Shown: positions 32,633-41,621 of the stretch, in pieces
Layout: each line of letters opens with the position of its first letter
Numbering within the stretch: the first letter of the stretch is position 1
Assembly (NCBI RefSeq): GCF_000510645.1
Contig: NZ_KI783301.1
Coordinates: 1,122,705-1,186,704 of the forward strand
Direction of reading: 5' to 3'
Source: Thermicanus aegyptius DSM 12793
GTDB taxonomy: Bacteria; Bacillota; Bacilli; Thermicanales; Thermicanaceae
Length of the DNA: 64,000 nt
The notes under the pieces: model-generated
The model's database searches: none
What the model was told of the DNA's origin: nothing
What the model saw: the letters and a program-made list of their open reading frames with translations, nothing else
Translations under genes and position numbers: made by a program

Positions 32633-33736
32633 ATGAAGAAAGAAAGAGGCATGCCGGATATTCTCATCATATTCTCCACCCTGGCTCTTCTTCTGGTCGG
32701 AGTGGTGATGGTTTATAGCGCCAGTGCCGTGATTGCCTATCATGAGATGGGGGATTATTTCTACTATGTGAAGCGACAGATTCTCTTCGCCGCCCTCGGG
32801 GTGATCGCCATGTTTGTGATGATGAATCTGGATTATTGGGATCTTCGGAAATGGTCCCGGCTCTTCCTCCTCCTCTGTTTTTTCCTCCTCCTCGTGGTGG
32901 TCATTCCAGGTGTAGGTTTGGAGCGGGGGGGAGCCAGAAGCTGGCTTGGCATCGGGGCTTTTTCCATACAGCCTTCCGAGTTTGCCAAGCTGGGGATCGT
33001 CCTATTTATCTCCCATTATCTCTCCCTTCATCAAAAGAAAATCACCTCCTTTTGGAAAGGGATTCTGCCCATCTTGGCACTCTCCGGGTTCGCCTTCGGT
33101 CTCATCATGTTGCAGCCCGATTTAGGGACGGGAACGGTTCTTATGGGGACCGTCCTTCTTTTGATTTTCTCGGCGGGGGCGCGGCTCATCCACCTGGGTT
33201 CCTTGGCTTTGGCGGGCTTTGTGGGATTTGCCGCTTTAGTGATGGCCGCTCCTTACCGGATAGCGAGGATTCTCGCCTTCCTAGATCCATGGTCCGACCC
33301 GCTCGGAGCGGGATACCAGACCATCCAGTCGTTGTATGCCATCGGCCCCGGAGGACTTTTCGGCCTTGGTTTGGGAAAGAGCATGCAAAAGTATAACTAT
33401 CTCCCTGAACCTTATAATGACTTCATCTTTGCCATTCTATCGGAGGAGTTGGGGTTTATTGGGGGAAGCCTCCTTCTCCTTCTTTTCATCCTCTTACTAT
33501 GGAGGGGTTTCCGAACTGCCGCCACTGCTCCTGATCTCTTCGGCACCTTTCTTGCCACCGGCATTACCGGGATGATTGCGATACAGGTGCTGATAAACAT
33601 CGGGGTTGTAACCGGTTTTTTCCCGGTGACCGGGATCACCCTCCCCTTTATCAGCGCCGGAGGCTCTTCCCTTTCCATCATTCTGGTCGCGATCGGAATA
33701 CTCCTTAACATCTCCCGTTTCACTGGGAGAGGATAG
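32633..33736 (+). CDS. spoVE: SEDS-family glycosyltransferase, SpoVE/FtsW
   Basis: AGGAGG precedes ATG 32633; 367 residues with about ten helices. SEDS motifs are clear: VVMVYSASAVIAY, RGGARSWLGIGAFSIQPSEF (with the conserved P-S-E), YLPEPYNDFIFAILSEELGF and GITLPFISAGGSS. SEDS proteins polymerise lipid II with a class B PBP. Place in the cluster and length (SpoVE 366) fit SpoVE, but this is the only SEDS gene here, so it could equally serve vegetative division with PBP2B. It follows murD; the expected next gene murG is missing. Confidence 0.88.
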   Translation: MKKERGMPDILIIFSTLALLLVGVVMVYSASAVIAYHEMGDYFYYVKRQILFAALGVIAMFVMMNLDYWDLRKWSRLFLLLCFFLLLVVVIPGVGLERGGARSWLGIGAFSIQPSEFAKLGIVLFISHYLSLHQKKITSFWKGILPILALSGFAFGLIMLQPDLGTGTVLMGTVLLLIFSAGARLIHLGSLALAGFVGFAALVMAAPYRIARILAFLDPWSDPLGAGYQTIQSLYAIGPGGLFGLGLGKSMQKYNYLPEPYNDFIFAILSEELGFIGGSLLLLLFILLLWRGFRTAATAPDLFGTFLATGITGMIAIQVLINIGVVTGFFPVTGITLPFISAGGSSLSIILVAIGILLNISRFTGRG

Positions 33737-33912
33737 GAGCGCCTCTCCCAAACCGAAGAGGTTTCATACGATATTTTTTAGCTGGTTCGGCTAAAATGAA
33801 AGAGACAGGAAAGAAAATCGTATTGGGCGTATGTCACAAGTTACATCTCTCCCGCATAGGGTATCGTATCCCGAGCGCTGAATCTTCTCCTGCGATAAAG
33901 GAGTGTTCACCC

Positions 33913-34830
33913 ATGGATAAGATCATGGATAAGATCATAAAAGCATTGCTTTCGGCGGATATCGGGCAGGTGATGACAAATGAGCCGATGAAACTTCATA
34001 CCACCTGGAAAATTGGGGGACCCGCCGACCTCTTCATCCTCCCCAAAACCAAAGAGGATCTTCAAACCACCCTTCGACTGCTTAAAGACCACCATATCCC
34101 GTGGATGATTCTGGGGAGAGGATCCAACCTATTGGTACGTGATGGAGGAATACGGGGGGCGGTGATACAGCTGGGTGAGGCCTTTGGACAGTTGGAAATC
34201 TCCGGTGAGGAGGTGCGTGTTGGCGCGGCCTATCCGATGATTCGTCTGGTGGTTCAGGTGGGGAGGATGGGACTTGAAGGTTTGGAGTTTGCCGGCGGGA
34301 TTCCCGGATCCGTGGGTGGAGCCGTTTATATGAATGCAGGCGCACATGGTTCGGACATTTCCCAGGTGTTGAAGGAGGCAACCATCCTTTGGGAGAATGG
34401 GAGCATCGAGTCCGTCCCGAATGAAAAGATGCGTTTTCGCTATCGGACCTCAATTCTCCAGGAGACACGGGGAATCGTCCTGGAAGCTACCTTCCGGCTT
34501 CGACCTGGGGAGCGTGCGGAACTGGCCAAGAGGATGGCGGTCTTTAAGGACCGGCGGATGAAGACGCAGCCCCTTCAGGAGCCCTGTGCCGGAAGCGTGT
34601 TCCGGAATCCACCGGGGGACCACGCTGCCCGCCTCATTGAGGCCTGCGGATTAAAGGGAAGGCAAATCGGCGATGCAAAAATCTCGGAAAAGCATGCCAA
34701 TTTTATCGTAAACAAAGGCCATGCCACCGCAAAAGATGTGTTGGAATTAATTCAATTGGCCCAAAAGGAAGTCTATGACCGCTTTTCAATTTCGCTAGAG
34801 ACAGAGGTTCTCGTGATGGGTGACGAGTAA
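33913..34830 (+). CDS. murB: UDP-N-acetylenolpyruvoylglucosamine reductase MurB
   Basis: AAAGGAG precedes ATG 33913, giving 305 residues. FAD-binding and active-site motifs are LGRGSNLLVRDGGIRGAV, AGIPGSVGGAVYMNAGAHG and CAGSVFRNP with the catalytic Ser, then AKISEKHANFIVN. The short loop structure is that of type II MurB found in Gram-positives. It reduces the enolpyruvyl group to lactate, giving UDP-MurNAc. The ORF opens earlier (33796), but that stretch has neither homology nor a ribosome site. The 176 bases before it contain no murG. Confidence 0.95.
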   Translation: MDKIMDKIIKALLSADIGQVMTNEPMKLHTTWKIGGPADLFILPKTKEDLQTTLRLLKDHHIPWMILGRGSNLLVRDGGIRGAVIQLGEAFGQLEISGEEVRVGAAYPMIRLVVQVGRMGLEGLEFAGGIPGSVGGAVYMNAGAHGSDISQVLKEATILWENGSIESVPNEKMRFRYRTSILQETRGIVLEATFRLRPGERAELAKRMAVFKDRRMKTQPLQEPCAGSVFRNPPGDHAARLIEACGLKGRQIGDAKISEKHANFIVNKGHATAKDVLELIQLAQKEVYDRFSISLETEVLVMGDE

Positions 34831-34847
34831 CCGGAGGTGGCAAAAGC

Positions 34848-36101
34848 TTGGACACACTGGTCATCCAAGGTGGAATACCTTTAGAGGGAAAAGTGCGTGT
34901 CCATGGTTCAAAGAATGCAGCCTTACCCATCCTGGCTGCAGCGGTCCTGGCGGAAGGGGAGTATCTTATTGATCGGGTGCCGGAGCTCCTGGATATCGTT
35001 GTGATGCGGACGATTTTGCAAACATTAGGGGTGAGAACAAAACAAGAAGGAGGAAAGGTATATCTGGATACCGGAACTCTGACCTCAAATGAAATTCCTG
35101 AACATTTGATGAGCCAGATGCGATCCTCCATCTTTCTCATGGGTCCACTTTTGGCCCGTACCGGCGAGGTGATGGTATCCCGCCCCGGAGGTTGTGACAT
35201 AGGGACTCGGCGAATTGATCTTCACATGGAGGGGCTTGCCCGCCTGGGGATACAATTTGAAGAAAGAGAAGGGAACATCTATGGTCGCACGAAAAAACTC
35301 CAGGGAGCAAAAATTGTACTCGATTATCCCAGCGTAGGGGCCACAGAGAATATTATGATGGCGGCCACCCTGGCGAAGGGGATTACCCGCATCATCAACG
35401 CGGCGAGGGAACCGGAAATTCAAGATCTCCAATCGTTCCTCAATGCGATGGGAGCGAGAATTGCCGGCGCAGGGAGCCATATGATTGAGATCGAAGGGGT
35501 GGACCGCCTTCATGCCGTCTCCCATGAAGTGATTCCGGACCGCATCGTTGCGGGAACGCTTATCGCAGCCGCCGCCATCACAGGTGGCCGTGTTACATTG
35601 GAAGAAGTACAACCGGACCATATGGAATCGGTGATCGAGGCTTTCAAAAGGACGGGGGTCGAGATTACAGGAACGGAAAGCAGCCTTCAGGTCGTAGGTC
35701 ACCATCCTATCCTTTCTTTAGATAAAATTACCACCTCTCCCCATCCCGGATTTCCCACCGATATGCAACCCCAGATGATGGCCTATCTCTCCTTGGCCCA
35801 GGGAACGAGCATCATCACGGAGACGGTTTTTGATGGACGCTTTCGCCATGTGGATGAACTGATGCGCATGGGGGCCAAGATTTATACCGATTACCACACC
35901 GCGATCATACGAGGGGTGAGAAGGTTATCCGGGACCCGGGTCAGGGCCACCGACCTTAGGGCAGGAGCGGCTCTCGTCTTGGCAGGCCTCGCGGCGGAAG
36001 GGTGCACGGTCGTAGAAAATGTTCATCATATCGACCGCGGTTACGATCACATCGAAAGGATGATCCAATCTTTAGGAGGTGAAATCGTTCGGAGGAAATA
36101 G
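34848..36101 (+). CDS. murA: UDP-N-acetylglucosamine 1-carboxyvinyltransferase MurA
   Basis: TTG 34848 behind GGAGGTGG gives 417 residues. The catalytic Cys116 lies in SRPGGCDIGTRRIDLH; Lys22-Asn23 in HGSKNAALPI contact UDP-GlcNAc. The Cys (not Asp) makes it fosfomycin-sensitive in principle. It starts the muramic acid branch and directly precedes MurB's step, although in the gene order it follows murB. A terminator ends the transcript just after it. Confidence 0.95.
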   Translation: MDTLVIQGGIPLEGKVRVHGSKNAALPILAAAVLAEGEYLIDRVPELLDIVVMRTILQTLGVRTKQEGGKVYLDTGTLTSNEIPEHLMSQMRSSIFLMGPLLARTGEVMVSRPGGCDIGTRRIDLHMEGLARLGIQFEEREGNIYGRTKKLQGAKIVLDYPSVGATENIMMAATLAKGITRIINAAREPEIQDLQSFLNAMGARIAGAGSHMIEIEGVDRLHAVSHEVIPDRIVAGTLIAAAAITGGRVTLEEVQPDHMESVIEAFKRTGVEITGTESSLQVVGHHPILSLDKITTSPHPGFPTDMQPQMMAYLSLAQGTSIITETVFDGRFRHVDELMRMGAKIYTDYHTAIIRGVRRLSGTRVRATDLRAGAALVLAGLAAEGCTVVENVHHIDRGYDHIERMIQSLGGEIVRRK

Positions 36102-36107
36102 TGGAAG

Positions 36108-36142
36108 AAGATGCGGAAAAATCTTCCGCATCTTCTATTTTG
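36108..36142 (+). terminator. Intrinsic terminator after murA
   Basis: AAGATGCGGAA and TTCCGCATCTT make a perfect 11-bp stem with a 5-base loop, followed by CTATTTT. It ends the long mraZ-murA transcript; divIB then needs a promoter of its own in the next 130 bases, where none is obvious. Confidence 0.85.
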
Positions 36143-36273
36143 TCGAATTGATGGTTGAGGGATTGATGGATTTAGAGTAAACTGATAGAGAGTAGAGAAC
36201 TCTTCAATGAACCGGGAAACAATAGAGTTTATCTGAACGAATCCCCCTAATAAAAAGAAGAGGAAAGAGGGAT

Positions 36274-37050
36274 ATGACCAAAAAGAAACAAAAAAAAAGA
36301 GGCCGATTGATTCGCCTTCTCTTCATCTTCTTTTTTCTGATTTTGATCATCCTCTACTTACAATCACCCTTAAGCAAAATTCAAGAGATTCGGGTAAGCG
36401 GCAATGAACGCCTTACAGATGCCCAAGTGATTGGAAAGAGCGGCTTGCAAGTAGGGAGATCCATATTTATTCTCCCTTCTTCCATTGCCGAAAAGCTGAA
36501 AAAAGATCCGGAAATTAAATCCGCCCAAGTTTTCTTCCGGTTTCCATCCGGGTTCCTGCTGAAAGTCAAAGAAAACAAGATCGTCGCTTTATTGAGAAAA
36601 GATGGGGGACTTCAGCCGATATTAGAGAATGGACAACTCTTGACGAGTGGGGAGAAGGTGAACGAGGATCTTCCTATTCTTTCAAATTGGAACTCTTTAG
36701 AAGACCTGCCCTCTTTCTGCTCGGAATTGTCCCAATTAAAGCCAGAGGTGATGAAAGAGATTTCTGAGATCCGATCGGCAGCTACGCCAAGTGATCGATA
36801 TAAAGTTGAGGTGTATATGAAAGATCAGTTTGAAGTGGAAACGACCGCCCTTCATTTTTCTAAATATATGAACCTCTATCCTTATATAAAAGAAAAATTA
36901 AAAGGAAAAGAGCCGGGCGTCATCACCATGAATGAATCGGGGACCTTTTACATCTCGTACAAGGAACTTCTTTCGCCTAAAACCCAGGAACAAAACCCCC
37001 CGGGGCAAAATCCCCCGGAGCAAAAGAATGTAGGGACGCATACTCCGTAA
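36274..37050 (+). CDS. divIB: Cell division protein DivIB/FtsQ
   Basis: The 258-residue bitopic protein has a very basic tail (KKKQKKRGRLIR), one membrane helix (about 12-29) and a POTRA domain beginning SPLSKIQEIRVSGNERLTDA. A beta domain follows and a Pro/Gln-rich tail with repeated QNPPGQNPPEQ ends the protein. It bridges FtsL and DivIC in the divisome. GAAAGAGGG precedes the ATG. Length matches DivIB (263 in B. subtilis). Confidence 0.92.
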   Translation: MTKKKQKKRGRLIRLLFIFFFLILIILYLQSPLSKIQEIRVSGNERLTDAQVIGKSGLQVGRSIFILPSSIAEKLKKDPEIKSAQVFFRFPSGFLLKVKENKIVALLRKDGGLQPILENGQLLTSGEKVNEDLPILSNWNSLEDLPSFCSELSQLKPEVMKEISEIRSAATPSDRYKVEVYMKDQFEVETTALHFSKYMNLYPYIKEKLKGKEPGVITMNESGTFYISYKELLSPKTQEQNPPGQNPPEQKNVGTHTP

Positions 37051-37089
37051 AAAAAGGCTAAAAGTTAACAAAAAAAATCTGATTTGAAA

Positions 37090-37118
37090 AAAGGGAATAG
37101 AAGGTGGATGTGGAATAT
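37090..37118 (+). promoter_or_regulatory. Candidate sigma-H promoter of ftsAZ
   Basis: AAAGGGAAT (37090-37098) and GTGGAATAT (37110-37118) are 11 bases apart. The second matches the sigma-H -10 pattern RnnGAATww; the first has one base too many for RnAGGAwww. B. subtilis also drives ftsAZ from a sigma-H promoter at sporulation onset, so position and function agree. Confidence 0.4.
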
Positions 37119-37169
37119 GTACATAAATACAGAGATTTTCTTTATGAACCTACCAGGAGGTGAAACCGA

Positions 37170-38426
37170 TTGAGCACCCAGGATTTTATCGTCAGCTTAG
37201 ATATCGGTACGTCAAAAGTACGGGCACTCGTGGCGGAAATTCATCCTCACACCCTCCATATTGTAGGAGTAGGGCAATCGGTCTCAGAAGGGATGAAGAA
37301 GGGCTCCATCGTTGATATAGATGCTACGGTAAAAGCGATAAAGGAAGCCGTCTCCGAAGCGGAGCGAATGATCGGAATCGAGATCCACGATGTCTTTGTG
37401 GGATTGACGGGAAGTCATATTCAGCTGCAACCCGCCCAGGGAGTGGTCGCCGTTTCCGGTGAGGACCGTGAAATCCGCCAACAGGATGTTGACCGGGTGG
37501 TTGATGCGGCCAAAGTGATGAATATTCCCCCGGAACGGGTTATCGTCGATGTCGTTCCCAAGGAATTCTCTGTGGACGGATTATCAGGGATCCATGATCC
37601 CAGGGGGATGATCGGGGTTCGGCTGGAGATGGAAGGAACCCTGATCACCTGTGCGAAAACCCCCCTGCATAATCTGATTCGCTGCATTGAACGGGCTGAT
37701 CTGGAAATGGTTGGATTACTTCTGCAACCGATGGCTGCGGCCGAATTGGTTTTATCAAAGGATGAACGAAATGTGGGTTGCGCCCTCATCGATATGGGGG
37801 CGGGAACCACCACGATCACGATTTATCAGCAGGGGGATTTGGTGGCCCATTCTCTTCTTCCCTTTGGAGGAGATTATATCACCAGCGACATTGCCACAGG
37901 ACTTTACACCACGACGGAGATGGCGGAAAAGATTAAAATAAAGTATGGGTGTGCCCTCATTGAACAATCTTCGGACCAGGAATTTTTCAATGTTCCCAGG
38001 ATTGCCAGTGATGTGGAGAAACAATTCAGTCAGTATGATCTCGCCAATATTATTGAACCCCGCCTTTCGGAGATGCTCTACCTGACCCGCAAGGAAATTG
38101 AGCGTTTGGGCTACCCGAAATTGCCGGGCGGTTATGTGTTTACCGGCGGAGTCAGTGCAATGCCCGGCTTTCTCACGCTAGCCAAAGAGTTCTTTGATCA
38201 GTCGGCCCGCATCGCCTACCCCGATTTTATCGGCGTGCGTGATCCTTCGTATACGGCCGGCGTAGGTTTACTGCAATATGCCCAACGTTACGTGACCAGG
38301 AGGACCACTTCACCAAGTAAGGAAACTTCTCATCATCCGGCTTCCCCAGCCAAAAAGAAGAAAAAAATCGGATCTCAAACGGGAGTGCTGGAAAAAGTAC
38401 GAAGTTGGTTTAGCGAATTTATCTAG
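37170..38426 (+). CDS. ftsA: Cell division protein FtsA
   Basis: TTG 37170 after AGGAGGTG gives 418 residues. Actin-fold motifs include VSLDIGTSKVRALVAEIHP (phosphate 1), LIDMGAGTTTITIYQ (phosphate 2) and TGGVSAMPGF. The 1C domain (residues about 84-160) and a C-terminal amphipathic helix (VLEKVRSWFSEFI) that anchors it to the membrane are visible. A Lys-rich linker precedes the helix. It tethers FtsZ to the membrane. ftsZ starts 30 bases later. Confidence 0.95.
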   Translation: MSTQDFIVSLDIGTSKVRALVAEIHPHTLHIVGVGQSVSEGMKKGSIVDIDATVKAIKEAVSEAERMIGIEIHDVFVGLTGSHIQLQPAQGVVAVSGEDREIRQQDVDRVVDAAKVMNIPPERVIVDVVPKEFSVDGLSGIHDPRGMIGVRLEMEGTLITCAKTPLHNLIRCIERADLEMVGLLLQPMAAAELVLSKDERNVGCALIDMGAGTTTITIYQQGDLVAHSLLPFGGDYITSDIATGLYTTTEMAEKIKIKYGCALIEQSSDQEFFNVPRIASDVEKQFSQYDLANIIEPRLSEMLYLTRKEIERLGYPKLPGGYVFTGGVSAMPGFLTLAKEFFDQSARIAYPDFIGVRDPSYTAGVGLLQYAQRYVTRRTTSPSKETSHHPASPAKKKKKIGSQTGVLEKVRSWFSEFI

Positions 38427-38455
38427 GCATATAGGAAGGAATAGGGGGAAAGCGA

Positions 38456-39538
38456 ATGTTGGACTTCGAATTTGAAATGAGCTCTTTGGCACAGATTAAA
38501 GTGATCGGAGTGGGCGGAGGCGGAAGCAATGCCGTTAACCGCATGATTGATAGTGGAGTACAAGGGGTGGAGTTCATCTGTGTCAATACGGATGCCCAGG
38601 CTTTAAACCAGTCAAAGGCGAAGACCAAAATGCAAATCGGTGAGAAGTTGACCCGTGGGCTCGGCGCCGGGGCCAATCCGGAGATTGGGAAAAAGGCCGC
38701 GGAAGAATCCCGGGAAGCCTTGGAGAATGCCCTCCGGGGGGCGGATATGGTTTTTGTTACGGCGGGGATGGGTGGAGGAACAGGAACAGGAGCCGCTCCT
38801 GTCATCGCCGAGATCGCCAAGGAGCTGGGAGCCCTTACCGTAGGGGTGGTGACCCGTCCCTTCAAATTTGAGGGGAAGAAGCGGGCCTTGCAGGCGGAAG
38901 GAGGGATCGCCGCTTTAAAAGAAAAGGTGGATACCCTGATCGTGATCCCCAATGATCGCCTTCTGGAGATCGTGGACAAAAATACCCCCATGATTGAGGC
39001 GTTCAAGGAGGCGGATAACGTCCTGCGCCAAGGGGTGCAGGGGATTTCAGATTTGATCGCCGTTCCAGGGCTCATTAACCTGGATTTCGCCGATGTGAAG
39101 ACCATCATGTTGGAAAAGGGTTCTGCTCTCATGGGCATCGGCGTTGCTTCTGGTGAAAACCGGGCCACCGAAGCGGCTAGGAAAGCCATCATGAGTCCCC
39201 TCCTGGAGACTTCGATCGAAGGCGCCCGGGGGGTCCTCATGAATATCACGGGAGGGACAACCCTTTCCCTCTATGAAGTAAACGAAGCTGCGGAGATTGT
39301 GCAACAAGCTTCCGATCCTGAGGTAAACATGATCTTCGGGGCCGTGATCAATGAAAATTTAAAGGATGAGATTCTCGTTACCGTCATTGCCACCGGATTT
39401 GAAGAACGAAGGACGCAAGTGGCCTCTCCCATTCGGAAACCGGGGGAAATCAACGTTCCTTATCCCGCAGATCGGCCCGTGCCCCGGGATGATTTTGACA
39501 TTCCCACCTTCCTGCGAAATCGGAATCGTGGGAAATAA
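38456..39538 (+). CDS. ftsZ: Cell division GTPase FtsZ
   Basis: 360 residues. The N-terminal GTP-binding domain has [14 protein letters not shown] (17-30) and the tubulin signature GGGTGTG (106-112); the T7 loop is [11 protein letters not shown]. The C-terminal tail ends [14 protein letters not shown], the conserved peptide that binds FtsA and SepF. The linker is short (about 25 residues). GGGGGAAAGCG precedes the ATG. It makes the Z ring. Confidence 0.97.
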   Translation: MLDFEFEMSSLAQIKVIGVGGGGSNAVNRMIDSGVQGVEFICVNTDAQALNQSKAKTKMQIGEKLTRGLGAGANPEIGKKAAEESREALENALRGADMVFVTAGMGGGTGTGAAPVIAEIAKELGALTVGVVTRPFKFEGKKRALQAEGGIAALKEKVDTLIVIPNDRLLEIVDKNTPMIEAFKEADNVLRQGVQGISDLIAVPGLINLDFADVKTIMLEKGSALMGIGVASGENRATEAARKAIMSPLLETSIEGARGVLMNITGGTTLSLYEVNEAAEIVQQASDPEVNMIFGAVINENLKDEILVTVIATGFEERRTQVASPIRKPGEINVPYPADRPVPRDDFDIPTFLRNRNRGK

Positions 39539-39677
39539 ATCGCCGGGATCCTTCACCCCCAGTAGTGAAATGAAGGCTACGCTGTGGAAAGGCTTCCCCT
39601 TTAAGAAATCCATCGCGATGGATCGATCATAGTTGTCAATCGATGGTAAGGAAAATGGTAAGGAAAAAGAATTGAAA

Positions 39678-39717
39678 AAGCGATTCGTAAATGGAACGGA
39701 TCGCTTCTTTCTTTTTA
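39678..39717 (+). terminator. Intrinsic terminator after ftsZ
   Basis: AAGCGATTCGT and ACGGATCGCTT pair over 11 bases (one G-U) with a 7-base loop, followed by CTTTCTTTTT. Confidence 0.8.
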
Positions 39718-39757
39718 TCGATTCTTTTTATTATCGATTCTTTTTATGGATTTTTTT

Positions 39758-39824
39758 ATCGACAGAATTAGTGTCCCCTTTCTATCAGCATTCGACAGAC
39801 ATCCCGGATAGGCTGTATTATACT
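39758..39824 (+). promoter_or_regulatory. Spo0A-type promoter of spoIIGA-sigE
   Basis: The -10 TATACT is at 39819-39824. TTCGACA (39791-39797), the reverse complement of the 0A box TGTCGAA, stands where its last six bases TCGACA form a -35-like box 21 bases from the -10. A second 0A-like ATCGACA lies at 39758-39764. An over-long spacer with a 0A box on the -35 is exactly the design of the B. subtilis spoIIG promoter. Just upstream the unit TTATCGATTCTTTTTA is repeated. Confidence 0.65.
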
Positions 39825-39853
39825 AGAACCTACCAATCCCGGTTCAGGGGAGA

Positions 39854-40828
39854 ATGACGCTGAAAGTCTATCTTGATTTGCTTTTCCTGATCAATTTCCT
39901 CACCGATTTTTTACTCCTATGGATGACCGCATGGATGAGAAGAAGGGCGGTTAAGCTTTGGCGCCTTTTTGCAGGCGCCCTCTTCGGCACGCTTATCCTT
40001 GTTCCCCTTCTGTTTGAGCCCTTTTCGTTTCTCTTCACCTGGGTAGGTAAATTTTTCTTATCTTCCCTCATGATTTTCATCGTTTTCGGCTTTACCCGCC
40101 TCTCCCTCTATCTGTCCGACCTGCTTTTCTTTTATCTCATTACCTTTCTTTTCGGAGGAGGGGTTATGGGGATCAGTTTCTTCTTGCAAAACAGAGAGAC
40201 CATATTTCAGGGTTTTATGACGGAAGGGGATTTTTACCTTTACCCCCAAGCGACGTGGTTAACCCTTGCCCTGGGGTACGGAGTCATGTTCTTTCTCTCC
40301 AAAGCCTTTTACCAAATCATTCAGTTCCACAAAAAAAGAGGTGCCGATCTACTCCCCACAACCCTCTCATTCTTCGGTGCAACGATCGAGGTGATCGGAT
40401 TATACGATTCAGGGAATCAGCTTTATGAACCCATCACCCGCATTCCTGTGGTCATTTTGGAGGCTTCTGTCCTATCATCGATTCTCCCTCCCGAGATGAT
40501 GGAGTGGGTTATGTCCGGTGGAGTGGCAGGATATGATCTGACGGGACTTTCCTCCCTGCCGGAGGGGTGGCAGGACCGCTTCCGTTTGATTCCCTACCGG
40601 ACCGTCGGCAAGGAAGAAAACCTCCTTGTGGCCCTTGTTCCGGACTGGATTGAGGTGAGAGATGGGAAGAACCGATACCGGACCCGTAGGGTACGCATAG
40701 GGCTGGCATTCGCCCAATTGAGCGGAGAAAATGCGTACAGGGCCGTTCTCCACCCCGATATTTTGAAGGAGAGCCATCTGCTAAAGGAAATGAAGGAGGA
40801 TTCACATGTTCACACGTTTACGCCTTAG
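39854..40828 (+). CDS. spoIIGA: Sporulation aspartic protease SpoIIGA
   Basis: This 324-residue protein has five membrane helices in the first 150 residues and a cytoplasmic protease half with the catalytic [20 protein letters not shown] (Asp185-Ser-Gly, 185-187). It dimerises in the mother-cell septal membrane and cuts the pro-peptide from sigma-E after a signal from the forespore (SpoIIR). The start ATG follows CAGGGGAG. It overlaps sigE by 23 bases, as usual. Confidence 0.94.
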   Translation: MTLKVYLDLLFLINFLTDFLLLWMTAWMRRRAVKLWRLFAGALFGTLILVPLLFEPFSFLFTWVGKFFLSSLMIFIVFGFTRLSLYLSDLLFFYLITFLFGGGVMGISFFLQNRETIFQGFMTEGDFYLYPQATWLTLALGYGVMFFLSKAFYQIIQFHKKRGADLLPTTLSFFGATIEVIGLYDSGNQLYEPITRIPVVILEASVLSSILPPEMMEWVMSGGVAGYDLTGLSSLPEGWQDRFRLIPYRTVGKEENLLVALVPDWIEVRDGKNRYRTRRVRIGLAFAQLSGENAYRAVLHPDILKESHLLKEMKEDSHVHTFTP

Positions 40829-41528
40829 ATTCACCCTGATATGGATTCGTCTGCTCATCCTGCTCAAGATAAAACCGGAGGAAGTCTACTACATAGGCGG
40901 GAGTGAAGCACTGCCTCCTCCCCTCACCAAAGAAGAGGAAGAATTCCTGCTTCAGCGACTCCCCCAGGGAGATAAAGCGGTACGGAGCATGCTGATCGAG
41001 CGGAATCTCCGCCTCGTCGTTTATATCGCCCGCAAGTTTGAGAATACCGGCATTTACATTGAGGATCTGATCAGCATCGGAAGCATCGGCCTGATCAAAG
41101 CGGTGAACACCTTTGATCCGGAGAAGAAGATTAAGCTGGCCACCTATGCCTCCCGCTGCATCGAAAATGAAATTCTCATGTTTCTCAGGAGAAATAATAA
41201 GGTAAAGACGGAAATTTCCTTCGATGAACCTTTAAACATTGATTGGGATGGGAATGAACTCCTGCTCTCCGACGTATTGGGGACGGAGGAAGATTTGGTT
41301 TACCGAAAACTGGAAGACCAGGTGGACAGAAAGTTATTGCAAAAAGCCCTTTCCCGCTTAAATGAACGGGAGAGAAAGATCATGGAACTTCGTTTTGGTC
41401 TTACGGGAGGAGAAGAGAAGACCCAAAAGGATGTAGCCGACCTATTGGGGATCTCCCAATCCTATATATCCCGCTTAGAAAAGCGGATTATAAAACGGCT
41501 CAGAAAAGAATTTAATAAAATGATATAG
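40806..41528 (+). CDS. sigE: RNA polymerase sigma-E precursor
   Basis: 240 residues. The first 30 form the membrane-binding pro-sequence ([20 protein letters not shown]) ending at [13 protein letters not shown], the cleavage region processed by SpoIIGA. Regions 2, 3 and 4 follow: [40 protein letters not shown], and the helix-turn-helix [20 protein letters not shown]. It controls early mother-cell genes. AGGAGG lies six bases ahead of the ATG. Confidence 0.96.
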   Translation: MFTRLRLRFTLIWIRLLILLKIKPEEVYYIGGSEALPPPLTKEEEEFLLQRLPQGDKAVRSMLIERNLRLVVYIARKFENTGIYIEDLISIGSIGLIKAVNTFDPEKKIKLATYASRCIENEILMFLRRNNKVKTEISFDEPLNIDWDGNELLLSDVLGTEEDLVYRKLEDQVDRKLLQKALSRLNERERKIMELRFGLTGGEEKTQKDVADLLGISQSYISRLEKRIIKRLRKEFNKMI

Positions 41529-41530
41529 CT

Positions 41531-41559
41531 GTATTATTTTTCCTCCCCAGGGGATACTT
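41531..41559 (+). promoter_or_regulatory. Candidate sigma-F/sigma-G promoter of sigG
   Basis: GGGGATACTT (41550-41559) fits the sigma-F/G -10 pattern GGnrAnAnTw at all fixed positions. GTATT (41531-41535) is one base off the -35 GywTA, with 14 bases between (15 is usual). It starts 63 bases before sigG, whose B. subtilis equivalent is read from a sigma-F promoter and autoregulated. Confidence 0.45.
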
Positions 41560-41621
41560 CATATAGGCACCTTAGATCCAACTTTCCATACTGGGAAAGT
41601 GACCCTTGGGAGGGAACCGAT

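Noticed and set aside
33796-33912. Remnant of murG before murB
   Set aside because: The extension of the murB frame shows no MurG motif such as the N-terminal glycine loop; it is plain leader sequence.
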